DNA from: Campylobacterales bacterium
GTDB lineage: Bacteria; Campylobacterota; Campylobacteria; Campylobacterales; JAOZPA01
NCBI GenBank assembly: GCA_029932985.1
Contig: JAOZPA010000004.1
Coordinates: forward strand, 1-40,890
DNA: 40,890 nucleotides
Reading direction: 5' to 3'
Shown one piece after another: positions 9,996 through 19,118 of the stretch (within the stretch, counting starts at the first letter, position 1; each line of letters starts with the position of its first letter). The notes beneath the pieces were generated by a model. The model did not search any database and had not been told where the DNA came from. It saw only the letters and a list, made by a program, of their open reading frames with translations. Position numbers and translations under genes: made by a program.

Positions 9996-10559
9996 ATGGA
10001 AGGAATTGACCTTTTAGTTGCTTATCTATCCAGAAGTAGTGCCATAACTTATATAATTTTGTTGTGGCTTTCTGGTTATTTAATAGCAACGATTTGGGTA
10101 TATATTTATAGATATTTTACCTTGAGAGACTGGCTTAGAGATGAAAGAAAATTTTTAAACTCTTTGTTTGTCGATAAAAACACCTATGCCCACGACTTAG
10201 CCCTTAGCAAATGTTTAGGCAAAGATTCAGAAAAAACTACTATGGAAATCTGCTTATCAAGAGCTGAAGTAAAAGCCACCTATGGTTTTTCATTTCTTTC
10301 AGTTGTTGCATCAACTTCCCCATTTATTGGTCTTTTTGGAACAGTAGTTGGAATTTTAGACACATTTTCAAAACTCGGTGGTGGAGGAGGCGGAGGTCTT
10401 GCCATAATTGCCCCTGCAATCAGTGAAGCATTAATCGCAACCGCTGTTGGAATTTTTGTAGCTATCCCATCATTTAGTGCGCATGTATCACTAAAACGAA
10501 AAGCTTATGAACTTCTTTCTGTACTTGACCAGCAGTATAAACTTCTAAAAAAAGAGTAG
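9996..10559 (+). CDS. tolQ: TolQ/ExbB proton-channel subunit
   Basis: Inner-membrane protein (187 residues) of the MotA/TolQ/ExbB family, which uses the proton motive force to drive TolA or TonB. Three membrane segments lie at about residues 15-37, 95-118 and 140-165; the pore signature TSPFIGLFGTVVGI and APAISEALIATAVGIF is clear. The following tolR, tolA, tolB and pal argue for TolQ. A run of seven glycines (about residues 128-134) between the second and third membrane segments is unusual and is encoded by a GGN tract. Confidence 0.9.
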   Translation: MEGIDLLVAYLSRSSAITYIILLWLSGYLIATIWVYIYRYFTLRDWLRDERKFLNSLFVDKNTYAHDLALSKCLGKDSEKTTMEICLSRAEVKATYGFSFLSVVASTSPFIGLFGTVVGILDTFSKLGGGGGGGLAIIAPAISEALIATAVGIFVAIPSFSAHVSLKRKAYELLSVLDQQYKLLKKE

Positions 10560-10561
10560 AT

Positions 10562-10960
10562 ATGAGATTTGACTGGGGAGAAAATCCCGATTTAAACATC
10601 ACACCATTAGTTGATATTATGCTAGTGCTTTTAGCAATTTTAATGGTTTCTACTCCTGCAGTTGTCTATGAAGAGTTAATCAAACTTCCTAGCGGTTCTA
10701 AATCCAGTGTTGTACAAAAAGCTCCAGATTTAGAGATTCGAGTAACTTCAAAACTCAAAATCTATATAGGTAAAAGTAAAAAAAGTATTGAATATGACAG
10801 CTTTCCAGACACCTTTCCGAGGAAATACAGTCAAGAAAAAAATAAAGATATTACAGTTTATATAAAAGCTGATAAAGATTTAAAATATGAGCATGTAATG
10901 AGAATATTAGGTATTGTGAAAGATGCGGGATTTAGAAAAATCTCACTAGAAACTGATTAA
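10562..10960 (+). CDS. tolR: TolR/ExbD energy-transducing subunit
   Basis: Bitopic inner-membrane protein (132 residues). It has a single membrane helix starting NITPLVDIMLVLLAILMV, in which the Asp is the family's proton-carrying residue, and a periplasmic domain ending in the usual IKADKDLKYEHVMRILGIVKDAGF pattern. It starts 2 bp after tolQ and ends 5 bp before the TolA-like gene. Confidence 0.92.
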   Translation: MRFDWGENPDLNITPLVDIMLVLLAILMVSTPAVVYEELIKLPSGSKSSVVQKAPDLEIRVTSKLKIYIGKSKKSIEYDSFPDTFPRKYSQEKNKDITVYIKADKDLKYEHVMRILGIVKDAGFRKISLETD

Positions 10961-10965
10961 AATAT

Positions 10966-12060
10966 ATGAATAGCGGTAATAAATTTTTTATAGTAGGTGG
11001 AATAGTATCTATATTTGGATATATATTAATTCTCATCAGCGTCTATTTTATAATACTAGAAAAAGATAATATTACCAAAAACTATGTGAGCAAAAAAGAT
11101 AAATTTTTAGAGGTTACTATTAACTCCTCACCCACTAGAACAAAATCAAGAAATACTCCAAAATATATAGATAAACCAAAAAAGCCACCGAAGAAAATTT
11201 TAAAAACTCCTACATTAAATAATAATGATGGTAAACGAATAAAAAAAGTATCTAAACTATGTGCCGATAAATGCCCCCGAATTGATGGTTCTTGTAAAAG
11301 AGTTTGTGAAAAAGGTGAATATTGGAGTAAAAAATATTGTAAATGTAGAATGACAAAAAAAGAGAGACTTAGAATAAAAAAATTAAAATTAGCTGAAAAG
11401 AGAAAAGCTGAAAAGAAAATATTAAAAGATAAAAAAAGAGAAGAGGATAGGCTAAAAAAGATAAAATTACAAAAAGATAGAGAGAAAGACAGAAAAAAAC
11501 TAGAGGCTGATAAATTAAAAAAACAGCAAGAGAAGAAAGAACAAGTTCAAAAAGATAAAAAGAAACTACAAGAGAAAAAAGAGTTAGAGGAAAAAAAGCA
11601 AAAAGAGAAAGTAGAGCAACAGAAAAAAAGAATGGAGATGCTTTATAAACAGATGGAAAAGGATGATGCTCAAGAGAGTAAAAATAGTAAATCTCCATCA
11701 AAAGGAAGTGCTAGTGAAATTCTTGATAGCAACAAAATAGAGACAGGTGAAGGTTTGGGGGAAGAGGGGATTGAGGATGCATTTAAGGGTGGTATTGATG
11801 AACATCTTCAAACAAAATTTCAAAATGAAACAGCTTTTATTCAAGCAGGGATTAAGGCTTCTGTGAAGTTGACTATATATAAAAGTGGAAAATTTAAATA
11901 TAGTATCTCAAGATATACTAGAAATTCACAATTTGATGCAAAGGTAAATCACTTTTTTAAATCTTTAACTAGAGGTGATTTTAAAAAGTTCATGGGTGAT
12001 TTTCCAGAGAAAAAGAATGGAAAATTTGTATTTAATGTTGAACTTTCTGATGAGGATTAA
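10966..12060 (+). CDS. tolA: TolA-like energy transducer with Cys-rich insert
   Basis: Predicted to link the inner membrane to Pal and the outer membrane (364 residues). Order: an N-terminal membrane helix (about residues 8-31), a Pro/Lys-rich linker, a six-Cys segment (C99, C103, C110, C114, C125, C127), a long Lys/Glu-rich helix (about 128-235) typical of TolA domain II, and a C-terminal globular domain (about 265-364) containing QAGIKASVKLTIYKSGKFKYSI, similar in outline to TolA/TonB C-termini. The Cys-rich module lies on the periplasmic side and so could form three disulfides; I do not recognise it from standard TolA proteins. TolA is preferred to TonB because of the operon. Confidence 0.82.
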   Translation: MNSGNKFFIVGGIVSIFGYILILISVYFIILEKDNITKNYVSKKDKFLEVTINSSPTRTKSRNTPKYIDKPKKPPKKILKTPTLNNNDGKRIKKVSKLCADKCPRIDGSCKRVCEKGEYWSKKYCKCRMTKKERLRIKKLKLAEKRKAEKKILKDKKREEDRLKKIKLQKDREKDRKKLEADKLKKQQEKKEQVQKDKKKLQEKKELEEKKQKEKVEQQKKRMEMLYKQMEKDDAQESKNSKSPSKGSASEILDSNKIETGEGLGEEGIEDAFKGGIDEHLQTKFQNETAFIQAGIKASVKLTIYKSGKFKYSISRYTRNSQFDAKVNHFFKSLTRGDFKKFMGDFPEKKNGKFVFNVELSDED

Positions 12061-12085
12061 AATTTATGATGAGGAGTATAGATAG

Positions 12086-13357
12086 ATGAAAATAGTTTTA
12101 GGTATGATTTTGTTTGTGGCACATCTTTTTGCAGTGGATGCTACAATTGAAATTTCAAAAAAGAAAGATAAGATTTACAAAGTTATGGTTGAGGATTCAA
12201 CCACAAAAGAGATAGGTGCAAGTTTAAGCAAGAAATTCTTTAAGCTTTTGCTCGGTGACTTAAAAGTTAGTTCAAATTTTGAGGTTATCGAAGACCACTT
12301 CAAAAAAAGTTTTGATGCAACCTATATTACAGAGGATGTTCTAGCAAAAAATGCAGAATTGATACTACGATACAAACTCGAATTTAGCGACAATAAAGCA
12401 TTAACTGCAAAAGTTCGATTATACAGTGTGCGGTCTAACTCCATTATGGTAGAGAAAAGTTACAATATGTCAAACACAAAAATGTATCCATTTCTATCGC
12501 ACAAAATTATCTCCGATTTGAACAAAGAGATGGGTTCAGGAAGTATCGATTGGATGAATAGATATGTGATTTTTTCCAAATATACTTCATCGGGAAATAG
12601 CTCCATCTACCTTTCAGATTATACTTTAACCTATCAAAAACGGGTAGTAAGCAAGGGATTAAATCTATTTCCAAAGTGGGGAGACGAAGAGCAACGAACC
12701 ATCTATTACACAAAAATCCAAAACGACACACCTACACTTTATAGATACAATCTATACTCAGGCAAAAAACAGTTAATCACTCAATCTGAGGGGATGTTGG
12801 TTTGCTCAGATGTCAGCGAAGATGGCTCAAAACTGGTACTCACTATGTCCCCTAACGGCTTACCAGATATTTATGTTTATGACTTAAATACAAAACAAAA
12901 ACAACGAATTACCAAATTTTCAGGAATTGATGTTGGAGGGCAATTTGTAGAAGGTACTAGTAAAGTTGTCTATGTTTCCGACAAACTAGGCTACCCAAAT
13001 ATTTATCTTGCTAATACACAAAGTGGAGATTCACAAAGATTAGTTTATCACGGCAAAAACAATAGTTCTTGTACGGCAAACGGAGATTACATCGTTTATT
13101 CGAGTAGAGAATTTAAAAAAGATAGTGATGGTAGTTCAATATTTAACCTATATCTGATTTCAACTTCAAGTGACTTTATCAGACAATTAACATCTTATGG
13201 TAAAAATATGTTTCCTAAATTTGCAAAAGGAAGTGATGCTGTACTTTTTATAAAAAGCTATAAAAATCAAAGTTCATTAGGCTTAATTAGGTTAAATGCA
13301 AATATCAGTTTCGACTTCCCCTTAAAAGTAGGTAAAATACAGTCAATAGATTGGTAA
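12086..13357 (+). CDS. tolB: TolB, periplasmic beta-propeller of Tol-Pal
   Basis: Periplasmic protein (423 residues) with a Sec signal (MKIVLGMILFVAHLFAVDA), an N-terminal alpha/beta domain and a C-terminal six-bladed propeller of WD40-like PD40 repeats (for example VSEDGSKLVLTMSPNGLPDIYVYDL and VYVSDKLGYPNIYLAN). It docks on Pal and OmpA-like proteins. RBS GAGGAGT. Position between tolA and pal is as expected. Confidence 0.95.
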   Translation: MKIVLGMILFVAHLFAVDATIEISKKKDKIYKVMVEDSTTKEIGASLSKKFFKLLLGDLKVSSNFEVIEDHFKKSFDATYITEDVLAKNAELILRYKLEFSDNKALTAKVRLYSVRSNSIMVEKSYNMSNTKMYPFLSHKIISDLNKEMGSGSIDWMNRYVIFSKYTSSGNSSIYLSDYTLTYQKRVVSKGLNLFPKWGDEEQRTIYYTKIQNDTPTLYRYNLYSGKKQLITQSEGMLVCSDVSEDGSKLVLTMSPNGLPDIYVYDLNTKQKQRITKFSGIDVGGQFVEGTSKVVYVSDKLGYPNIYLANTQSGDSQRLVYHGKNNSSCTANGDYIVYSSREFKKDSDGSSIFNLYLISTSSDFIRQLTSYGKNMFPKFAKGSDAVLFIKSYKNQSSLGLIRLNANISFDFPLKVGKIQSIDW

Positions 13358-13385
13358 GTTTAAGTTATTTTAGAAATTTTTTTGA

Positions 13386-13391
13386 TAAAAT
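13386..13391 (+). promoter_or_regulatory. Candidate -10 box upstream of pal
   Basis: TTTTTTTGATAAAATAAAC contains TAAAAT about 28 bp before the pal start, in a 61-bp gap after tolB. It suggests that pal can be transcribed separately as an abundant lipoprotein. Confidence 0.4.
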
Positions 13392-13418
13392 AAACACAAT
13401 TTTTTAGAAGGATAGAAT

Positions 13419-13958
13419 ATGAAGAAGATTACAATTATTTCATTTGTTGCATTAGCAATGTTATTAACCACAGGTTGTAGCAAAAAACAAGAGGTAAAAC
13501 CAGTAGAGCCTGTTTTAGAAAAACAGATAGAAGTTCCCGTAGAGATTGTAGATAATAGTGCTGCTAATGACATCGCAGATGATGCGGATAGTTCAGTATT
13601 ATCATTTGAGCAACTACAAGAGTTGGTAAAAACAGTTTATTTTGATAGTGATAAATATATTATTAAAGAAAATATGGAAACTGTAATTAGCTCAAATGCA
13701 GATGCCCTAAACAAAAAAGAGGCAAAAACTGTTTCAGTTGTGGTAAGTGGTCATTGTGATGAGTGGGGTACAGATGAGTACAACTTCGCACTAGGTCAAA
13801 AAAGAGCAATCGCAGTTAAAAATGCTTTAGAGAGTAGAGGAATCGCAGGTGAAAATATCAAAACTGTAAGTAAAGGTGAAGGTGCACCTGTTTGTGGTGA
13901 AAGCACTCCAGAGTGTTGGTCACAAAATAGAAGAGCCGAGATTCAACTGAATCAATAA
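13419..13958 (+). CDS. pal: Pal, peptidoglycan-associated lipoprotein
   Basis: Outer-membrane lipoprotein (179 residues). Lipobox LLTTGC gives acylation at Cys20; a short linker follows, then an OmpA-type peptidoglycan-binding domain with VYFDSDKYIIKE, VSGHCDEWGTDEYNFALGQKRA and the C-terminal SQNRRAEI. It anchors the outer membrane during division together with TolB and TolA. RBS GAAGGAT. Confidence 0.96.
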   Translation: MKKITIISFVALAMLLTTGCSKKQEVKPVEPVLEKQIEVPVEIVDNSAANDIADDADSSVLSFEQLQELVKTVYFDSDKYIIKENMETVISSNADALNKKEAKTVSVVVSGHCDEWGTDEYNFALGQKRAIAVKNALESRGIAGENIKTVSKGEGAPVCGESTPECWSQNRRAEIQLNQ

Positions 13959-13965
13959 TCCTTGA

Positions 13966-13983
13966 GGTGCGATTTTTCGCACC
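13966..13983 (+). repeat. GGTGCGA palindrome after pal
   Basis: GGTGCGA-tttt-TCGCACC, 7 bp after the pal stop. It is the third member of the palindrome family seen in the atpD-atpC gap, with the same CAAAT flank. It lacks a following U-run. Confidence 0.8.
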
Positions 13984-13994
13984 AAATAAAACAT

Positions 13995-14015
13995 CGGTGA
14001 GGGGTCATAAACCCC
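13995..14015 (+). repeat. G-rich motif copy with GGGGT-CATAA-ACCCC hairpin
   Basis: CGGTGAGGGGTCATAAACCCC combines a copy of the dispersed CGGTGAGGGG word with a 5-bp stem-loop, between pal and the cpoB-like gene. Confidence 0.6.
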
Positions 14016-14045
14016 AAATTAATTAATAATTTCAATAGGAAATAT

Positions 14046-14636
14046 ATGAGAATATTGCTTTTAATTCCACTTTTGCCATTTATGTTATATGCTTCTGAAC
14101 CATCTGCATTTAGTGCTGGTGATTTGGATTCTAAAAATCCGTATGGTTTAACTGAAAGTGAAAAAAAAATCTATGACAATAAAGCAAAGGTGCGGAAACT
14201 TACCAATAAATTTGGTAGTGTAGATGCAAGAATCCAAAATAGTCTAACTTCCATCGAGGGAATGAGAGATGAAGTGGAGCGAAATAGTGTGAAAACTAAT
14301 TCAATAGAGCGGAAACTGAGTAAAATAGAAAATATTTTGGGAATTGGCAAACCATCTCTAAATGATTCTAATAGCTCAAATCAAAGTGTGATAAAGGTAG
14401 CAAATGAGGTAGCGACTCTCGATAGTAGCAAAAAATTCTCGATAGCCCAGCGACTTGATAAGATTGAAGAGTATATCAAAAAGTCAAGAACTCTACAAAA
14501 ACAAAACTACACCAAAATTAATTCATCTCTAAATAAGATAGCTAGATTGACCGATTCTAAACTTTCAAAACGGCAAGTGAAAAAAATCGTTCGAGCTGAA
14601 ATTAAAAAATATTTAGATACTATGTTTAAAAAGTAA
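14046..14636 (+). CDS. CpoB/YbgF-like coiled-coil protein without TPR domain
   Basis: Secreted protein of 196 residues after the tol-pal genes. It has a signal peptide (LLLIPLLPFMLYA), an N-terminal segment, then heptad-like helical stretches (VRKLTNKFGSVDARIQNSLTSIEGM; QRLDKIEEYIKKSRTL). Position matches YbgF/CpoB, which coordinates Tol-Pal with peptidoglycan synthesis. CpoB proteins usually end in TPR repeats; here the protein stops after the coiled coil, and no TPR remnant is apparent in the following bases. It is therefore either a lineage-specific short form or an unrelated coiled-coil protein in the same position. RBS ATAGGAAA. Confidence 0.6.
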   Translation: MRILLLIPLLPFMLYASEPSAFSAGDLDSKNPYGLTESEKKIYDNKAKVRKLTNKFGSVDARIQNSLTSIEGMRDEVERNSVKTNSIERKLSKIENILGIGKPSLNDSNSSNQSVIKVANEVATLDSSKKFSIAQRLDKIEEYIKKSRTLQKQNYTKINSSLNKIARLTDSKLSKRQVKKIVRAEIKKYLDTMFKK

Positions 14637-14658
14637 AAATTTACCACGAAACATAAAA

Positions 14659-14685
14659 AGTCATAAGTTTTAATAATTTATGACT
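14659..14685 (+). terminator. Stem-loop at the end of the atp-tol cluster
   Basis: AGTCATAA and TTATGACT form a perfect 8-bp stem 22 bp after the last gene. There is no strong U-run, so termination function is uncertain. Confidence 0.4.
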
Positions 14686-14776
14686 ACCCCTTCAGATGGA
14701 ATTAAATTAAAAAGAGCAAATTAACCTTTTACTAATCACGATTGAGATAAAATTAGAGAAAATTAAAAGGACTAAT

Positions 14777-16516
14777 TTGCAGTATAGTTTTAAGTCAATC
14801 TTCAATGAAGTAAAAAAATTTAAAAAAGAGTTGATAGTTGCAAATATTGTAGCGATTATTGCAGTGATTATCAGCACACCCATTCCCCTACTCATTCCAC
14901 TTTTGGTTGATGAAATTTTGCTAGACAAACCAAACATTATTTTAGGCACAATCGACATTTTTTTTGATAAAAGCGAACCCTATTTTTATGTTTTTATCGT
15001 GCTTATCGTGGTTTTGGTCGGTCGAGCTTTGTTTTTTACTCTAAATGTTTTGCAACTCAAACTTTTCACCATAATCTCCAAAAATATCACATTTAAAATC
15101 AGAAAAGATTTATTAACTCATCTAGGATTAACTTCACTCTCCGAGCTTGAAAGTATTGGAAACGGCAAAATCAGCTCCATTTTAGTTATCGACATAAATA
15201 CAATTGACGAATTTCTAAGCTCCGTAATTAGCAAATTAATCATCTCTATTCTCACCATCATTGGGGTAGCAATTGTACTTTTATCAATCCATTGGCAATT
15301 AGGACTTTTTATATTTTTGATAAATCCATTTGTTATAATCTTGACCACAAAAATCGCACGAAAAGTTGGAATGCTAAAAAAGATTGAAAATTCAAAGATT
15401 GCACTTTTTCAAGAAGCCCTAAGCGAAACTATGGAGATTTTTTGGCAAATAAGAGCCAGTAATCAAGATAAAAAAATGCTTTCCAAAATTACCGAAAAAG
15501 CTAAAGATATAAAAGATGCCTCCATCGCATTTGGCTACAAAAGTGAAGCTGCTGCCAAACTTTCAGCCCTCACATTCATCTCTGGATTTGAGGTTTTTCG
15601 AGCTACCTCTATTTTGGCGGTTGCCTATTCCGATTTGTCAATCGGTTTAATGTTGGCAATCTTTGGATATTTATGGGTAATTATGACCCCTTTTCAAGAT
15701 ATTTTTGCAATCCAATACACCTATGCAAATGCAAAATCTGCACTAGCAAGAGTAAATGAGCTTTTTGCTTTGGAAAATGAACCAAAATACAATACTCATA
15801 AAAATCCTTTTGCAAAAAGTGTTACAAATGAGATTGAACTTAAAAATGTAGATTTTTCATATCACGACCACAAAACTATCCTCAAAAACATTTCACTCAA
15901 AATCCCAAAAGGCAAAAAAGTAGCGATTGTGGGGGCGAGTGGAAGCGGAAAAACAACTCTTGCTCATATAATTGTGGGATTTTACCCCATAAGCCGTGGC
16001 GAAATTTTGTATGACAATATCGATATAAAAGAGATAGGTTTAGATGTAGTGCGAGAAAATATCTATCTAGTTTTGCAAAATCCACAGCTCATCAACACCA
16101 CCATCGAGGACAATTTGACTTTTGGGCGAGATTGCACACCTCAGCAGATAAAAGATGCTATCACTTTAGCTCAACTTGATAGTTTCATTAATGATTTAAA
16201 AGATGGAATCAAAACCAAAGTGGGTAAAAATGGTATCAAACTTTCAGGAGGACAGCGACAAAGACTCTCAATCGCCCGAATGATTTTGCAAAATCCACGA
16301 GTCGTAATTTTGGATGAATCCACCTCAGCTTTGGATATGCACACCGAAAAATCACTCTTTGAAGCACTACAAAACTTCCTAAAAGACAAAACCACAATCA
16401 TCATCGCCCACCGATTAGAAACCATCAAAAACAGCGATTACATCTATGTGCTAAACAACGGCACGGTCGAGGAGGAGGGAACTTTTGAACAAATCAGTTT
16501 CAAAGAGTTAAATTAA
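14777..16516 (+). CDS. ABC exporter, fused permease and ATPase (MsbA-like)
   Basis: Half-transporter of 579 residues: a six-helix exporter membrane domain (about residues 15-310) followed by an ATPase domain with Walker A GASGSGKTT, signature LSGGQRQRLSIAR, Walker B VVILDEST and a switch His in IIIAHRL. It probably works as a homodimer exporting a lipid or other hydrophobic substrate; the substrate cannot be read from sequence. Start is TTG at 14777 with AAAAGGA upstream and a TAAAAT -10 candidate at 14748-14753. Its 3' end overlaps the convergent oxidoreductase gene by 9 bp. Confidence 0.9.
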   Translation: MQYSFKSIFNEVKKFKKELIVANIVAIIAVIISTPIPLLIPLLVDEILLDKPNIILGTIDIFFDKSEPYFYVFIVLIVVLVGRALFFTLNVLQLKLFTIISKNITFKIRKDLLTHLGLTSLSELESIGNGKISSILVIDINTIDEFLSSVISKLIISILTIIGVAIVLLSIHWQLGLFIFLINPFVIILTTKIARKVGMLKKIENSKIALFQEALSETMEIFWQIRASNQDKKMLSKITEKAKDIKDASIAFGYKSEAAAKLSALTFISGFEVFRATSILAVAYSDLSIGLMLAIFGYLWVIMTPFQDIFAIQYTYANAKSALARVNELFALENEPKYNTHKNPFAKSVTNEIELKNVDFSYHDHKTILKNISLKIPKGKKVAIVGASGSGKTTLAHIIVGFYPISRGEILYDNIDIKEIGLDVVRENIYLVLQNPQLINTTIEDNLTFGRDCTPQQIKDAITLAQLDSFINDLKDGIKTKVGKNGIKLSGGQRQRLSIARMILQNPRVVILDESTSALDMHTEKSLFEALQNFLKDKTTIIIAHRLETIKNSDYIYVLNNGTVEEEGTFEQISFKELN

Positions 16517-18226
16517 TTCTATCTTCACATCTTGAAAAACTGCGGAGTCGCCCTCTTCGCTGACTCTGTTTGGGGTTAAGTAGTTTCCGCCACTTGCCCC
16601 TGCATAAATTAAGATGCAATCTTTTCGTAATCTCTCATCAAATTTTAGCTCAAACTCATAAGAGCCGTAATCACTTTTGGCTAAAACTTTTTGCCCCTCT
16701 TGAAAATTTTCATCTGGCTTTATGTATAGACAATTATCTATCTCAAATTGAGAATTTAACGATTTTTTAGACTTAGAAGTTAGCAAATAGTACCCCTCAC
16801 CGCTTAGTGCTTCATCTTCAAACTCATCGATAAAAATGAAATTATCAAAAGTATCTTTTTGGGTTTTATAATTTTGATAAGTTTTTGCCTTTAAAACTCC
16901 ATCTTCCCCATAACTATTTGACTCCACAATTTCACGAATATACTCTTTTTCACTTTTAAGTTTTTCATATCCAAACTTCCCTATCAAAAATTCAGTCAAA
17001 TCATACTCACTTATCCCAAACTTTGGTTCATTAATTTTGGGCATTAGAGATAAATATTCGTGTCCATAACTAATTTTAATATCCTCTTTTTCCAAAAAAC
17101 TACAAGCAGGAATCACTAAATCAGCCATCTTAGAGGTTTCATTTTCATAAAGTCCAAAATAGATTACAAATTTAGCTTTTTTTATCCCATCTTTTATTAT
17201 TTCCGTTTGGGGATTTGAAACCATTGGATTTGCACCTTGAATAAACACCAAATCATACTTACCAAAATTTACCGACGGCTTAGGCTCTTGACCCCTCACC
17301 GTGAAATGATTTTTGAAGCCAAAACCACTATCTCCCAGATAATGAACACCACTACCCTCTTTATCGAAAAGTCCCAACATCGCCACAAAAGATTCAATGG
17401 CTCTTAACACGAAATGCCCTATCTCATATTTTTGCACACCAACACCGATAAGAAATGAAACCTTTTTACCTTTAATAATCTCCAAAAATTTATCAATTTC
17501 AAGTAGGTCGATGTCGTGTTGTTTTGCTAAATAATTTAATCTAAATGAGTCGATAAAATCCAAAAACCATCTAAAATCTTCTGTATGATTTTTAATAAAG
17601 TTTTCATCCTCCATCTCATCCATTATTGCAAATCGGCAAAGTAGAATTGCCAAATAAATATCGGTTCGGGGTTTTAATTGCAAAAATAGTTTCGCCTTTT
17701 GGGCAATTTTAGTTTTGACGGGGTCTATAACAATTAGAGTTTTATCTTTGATGATATTATAAATATGGGAGTTTGTATCACTAACATTTCGCCCCCAAAC
17801 CACCACAACTTCACTTTTTTTTATCTCACTAATAGGCATATTTATAACTGATTCTCTGCCTTGAATAACTCCAACCTCACCAGCTCCCTCACACAAAGTT
17901 CCTTTGGTGAAAGTTGAGCCATAGGGGTTAAAAAATTTAGTAGTAACTCCCTGCATCTTGCCAAGATTCCCACTTCCACGATAATAGAGAGATTTTTTGC
18001 CCTCAAACTCCTTTAACTTCTCAAACAAAATTTCCGTTGCTTTATCTAAAGCCACCTCTTTTTGATTATACAAAGCCTTTTGGAATCTAGGAAATTTATC
18101 ATAACTATTCAAAATAGGGCAAAGGTAACCATTTGTAACAGGATGAGCAACCGCCCCTGTTAATTTACCATCTATCACCTCAATTTCGCAACTATCATAA
18201 CAATCAAGCGGACAAGCTGTTTTCAT
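16508..18226 (-). CDS. Molybdopterin-dependent oxidoreductase, DMSO reductase family
   Basis: Predicted Mo/W-bis-MGD enzyme (572 residues). The N-terminal ACPLDCYDSCEIEV plus a later GYLCPI gives the four Cys of a [4Fe-4S] cluster. The MGD-binding core has KGTLCEGAGEVG, VVWGRNVSDTN and FIQGANPMVSNPQTE; the C-terminal cap ends NRVSEEGDSAVFQDV. There is no twin-arginine signal, so it is probably cytosolic. Cys in GTLCEGAG is a possible Mo ligand by position, which I cannot confirm. It is shorter than most family members and no partner electron-transfer subunit lies beside it. Substrate unknown. mobB at 26983 supplies a cofactor-related function. Confidence 0.82.
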   Translation of the reverse strand: MKTACPLDCYDSCEIEVIDGKLTGAVAHPVTNGYLCPILNSYDKFPRFQKALYNQKEVALDKATEILFEKLKEFEGKKSLYYRGSGNLGKMQGVTTKFFNPYGSTFTKGTLCEGAGEVGVIQGRESVINMPISEIKKSEVVVVWGRNVSDTNSHIYNIIKDKTLIVIDPVKTKIAQKAKLFLQLKPRTDIYLAILLCRFAIMDEMEDENFIKNHTEDFRWFLDFIDSFRLNYLAKQHDIDLLEIDKFLEIIKGKKVSFLIGVGVQKYEIGHFVLRAIESFVAMLGLFDKEGSGVHYLGDSGFGFKNHFTVRGQEPKPSVNFGKYDLVFIQGANPMVSNPQTEIIKDGIKKAKFVIYFGLYENETSKMADLVIPACSFLEKEDIKISYGHEYLSLMPKINEPKFGISEYDLTEFLIGKFGYEKLKSEKEYIREIVESNSYGEDGVLKAKTYQNYKTQKDTFDNFIFIDEFEDEALSGEGYYLLTSKSKKSLNSQFEIDNCLYIKPDENFQEGQKVLAKSDYGSYEFELKFDERLRKDCILIYAGASGGNYLTPNRVSEEGDSAVFQDVKIELI

Positions 18227-18245
18227 TTATACCCTTTTTTACAAT

Positions 18246-19118
18246 TTAATCTATGAATCTTTTCAGTAAATCTCCATATTCATCTATTCGTCTATCTCGC
18301 AGAAATGGCCAGATTTCCCTTGTGGCTTGAGTTTTTTTCATATCTATATCACAGATAATTATCTCCTCTTTATTGCTTTTTGCTTTTGCCAAAAATTCGC
18401 CTTGCACTCCACAAACAAATGAATTTCCCCAAAACTTTATACCATTTAAACATTTTGTGCTATCTTTTTCAAATCCCACTCGATTTACAGAAACCAACGG
18501 CAAAGCATTAGCAATCGCATTTCCTCGCTGAACTGTAATCCAAGCATCTAATTGTCTTTTTTTCTCCGCCTTATCATCCTCTTTAAACCACCCAATCGCA
18601 GTTGGATAGATTAAAATATCTGCTCCCTTGAGAGCCATCAGCCGTGCAGGTTCACTAAACCATTGGTCCCAGCAAATTAAAATTCCCAAATTGCCAACAC
18701 TTGTTTTGATTGGATGAAATCCCAAATCTCCACCAGTAAAATAAAATTTTTCATAAAATCCATTATCGTGAGGAATGTGCATTTTTCTATATTTTCCAGC
18801 CACCGTACCATCTTTTTCAAACACCACACTTGTATTGTGATAAATCCCAATCGCCCGTTTTTCAAAAAGAGTCGTAACTAGCACAATTTGAAATTCCTTT
18901 GCCACCCCTGCCCAAAACTTAACATTATCTTGATAATTATAGGAAAGCTTAAAATTATTCACATCCTCATTTATGCAAAAATATCTATTTTGATGAAGCT
19001 CCTGCAAAACCACCAAATCTGCACCCTTTTTTTTCGCTTTTTTTATCATTGAAATAGTTTTTTTGATTGTTTTTTCTTGAGTTTTATGAAATTTTTGTTG
19101 AATCAATGCTACCCTCAT
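18246..19118 (-). CDS. aguB: N-carbamoylputrescine amidase (AguB-type nitrilase)
   Basis: Carbon-nitrogen hydrolase (290 residues) that converts N-carbamoylputrescine to putrescine, CO2 and ammonia. The catalytic triad is visible: Glu in VVLQELHQNRYF, Lys in YRKMHIPHDNGFYEKFYF and Cys in GILICWDQWFSEPAR. The stretch HIPHDNGFYEKFYFTGGDLGF and WPFLRDRRIDEYGDL are typical of the AguB subgroup. It overlaps miaA by 4 bp (ATGA) and lies 20 bp upstream of the oxidoreductase. Confidence 0.9.
   Translation of the reverse strand: MRVALIQQKFHKTQEKTIKKTISMIKKAKKKGADLVVLQELHQNRYFCINEDVNNFKLSYNYQDNVKFWAGVAKEFQIVLVTTLFEKRAIGIYHNTSVVFEKDGTVAGKYRKMHIPHDNGFYEKFYFTGGDLGFHPIKTSVGNLGILICWDQWFSEPARLMALKGADILIYPTAIGWFKEDDKAEKKRQLDAWITVQRGNAIANALPLVSVNRVGFEKDSTKCLNGIKFWGNSFVCGVQGEFLAKAKSNKEEIIICDIDMKKTQATREIWPFLRDRRIDEYGDLLKRFID

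Noticed and set aside
11369-11701. Antisense hydrophobic ORF over tolA
   Set aside because: It is the complement of the Lys/Glu-rich coiled-coil codons, which read as Phe/Leu on the other strand.
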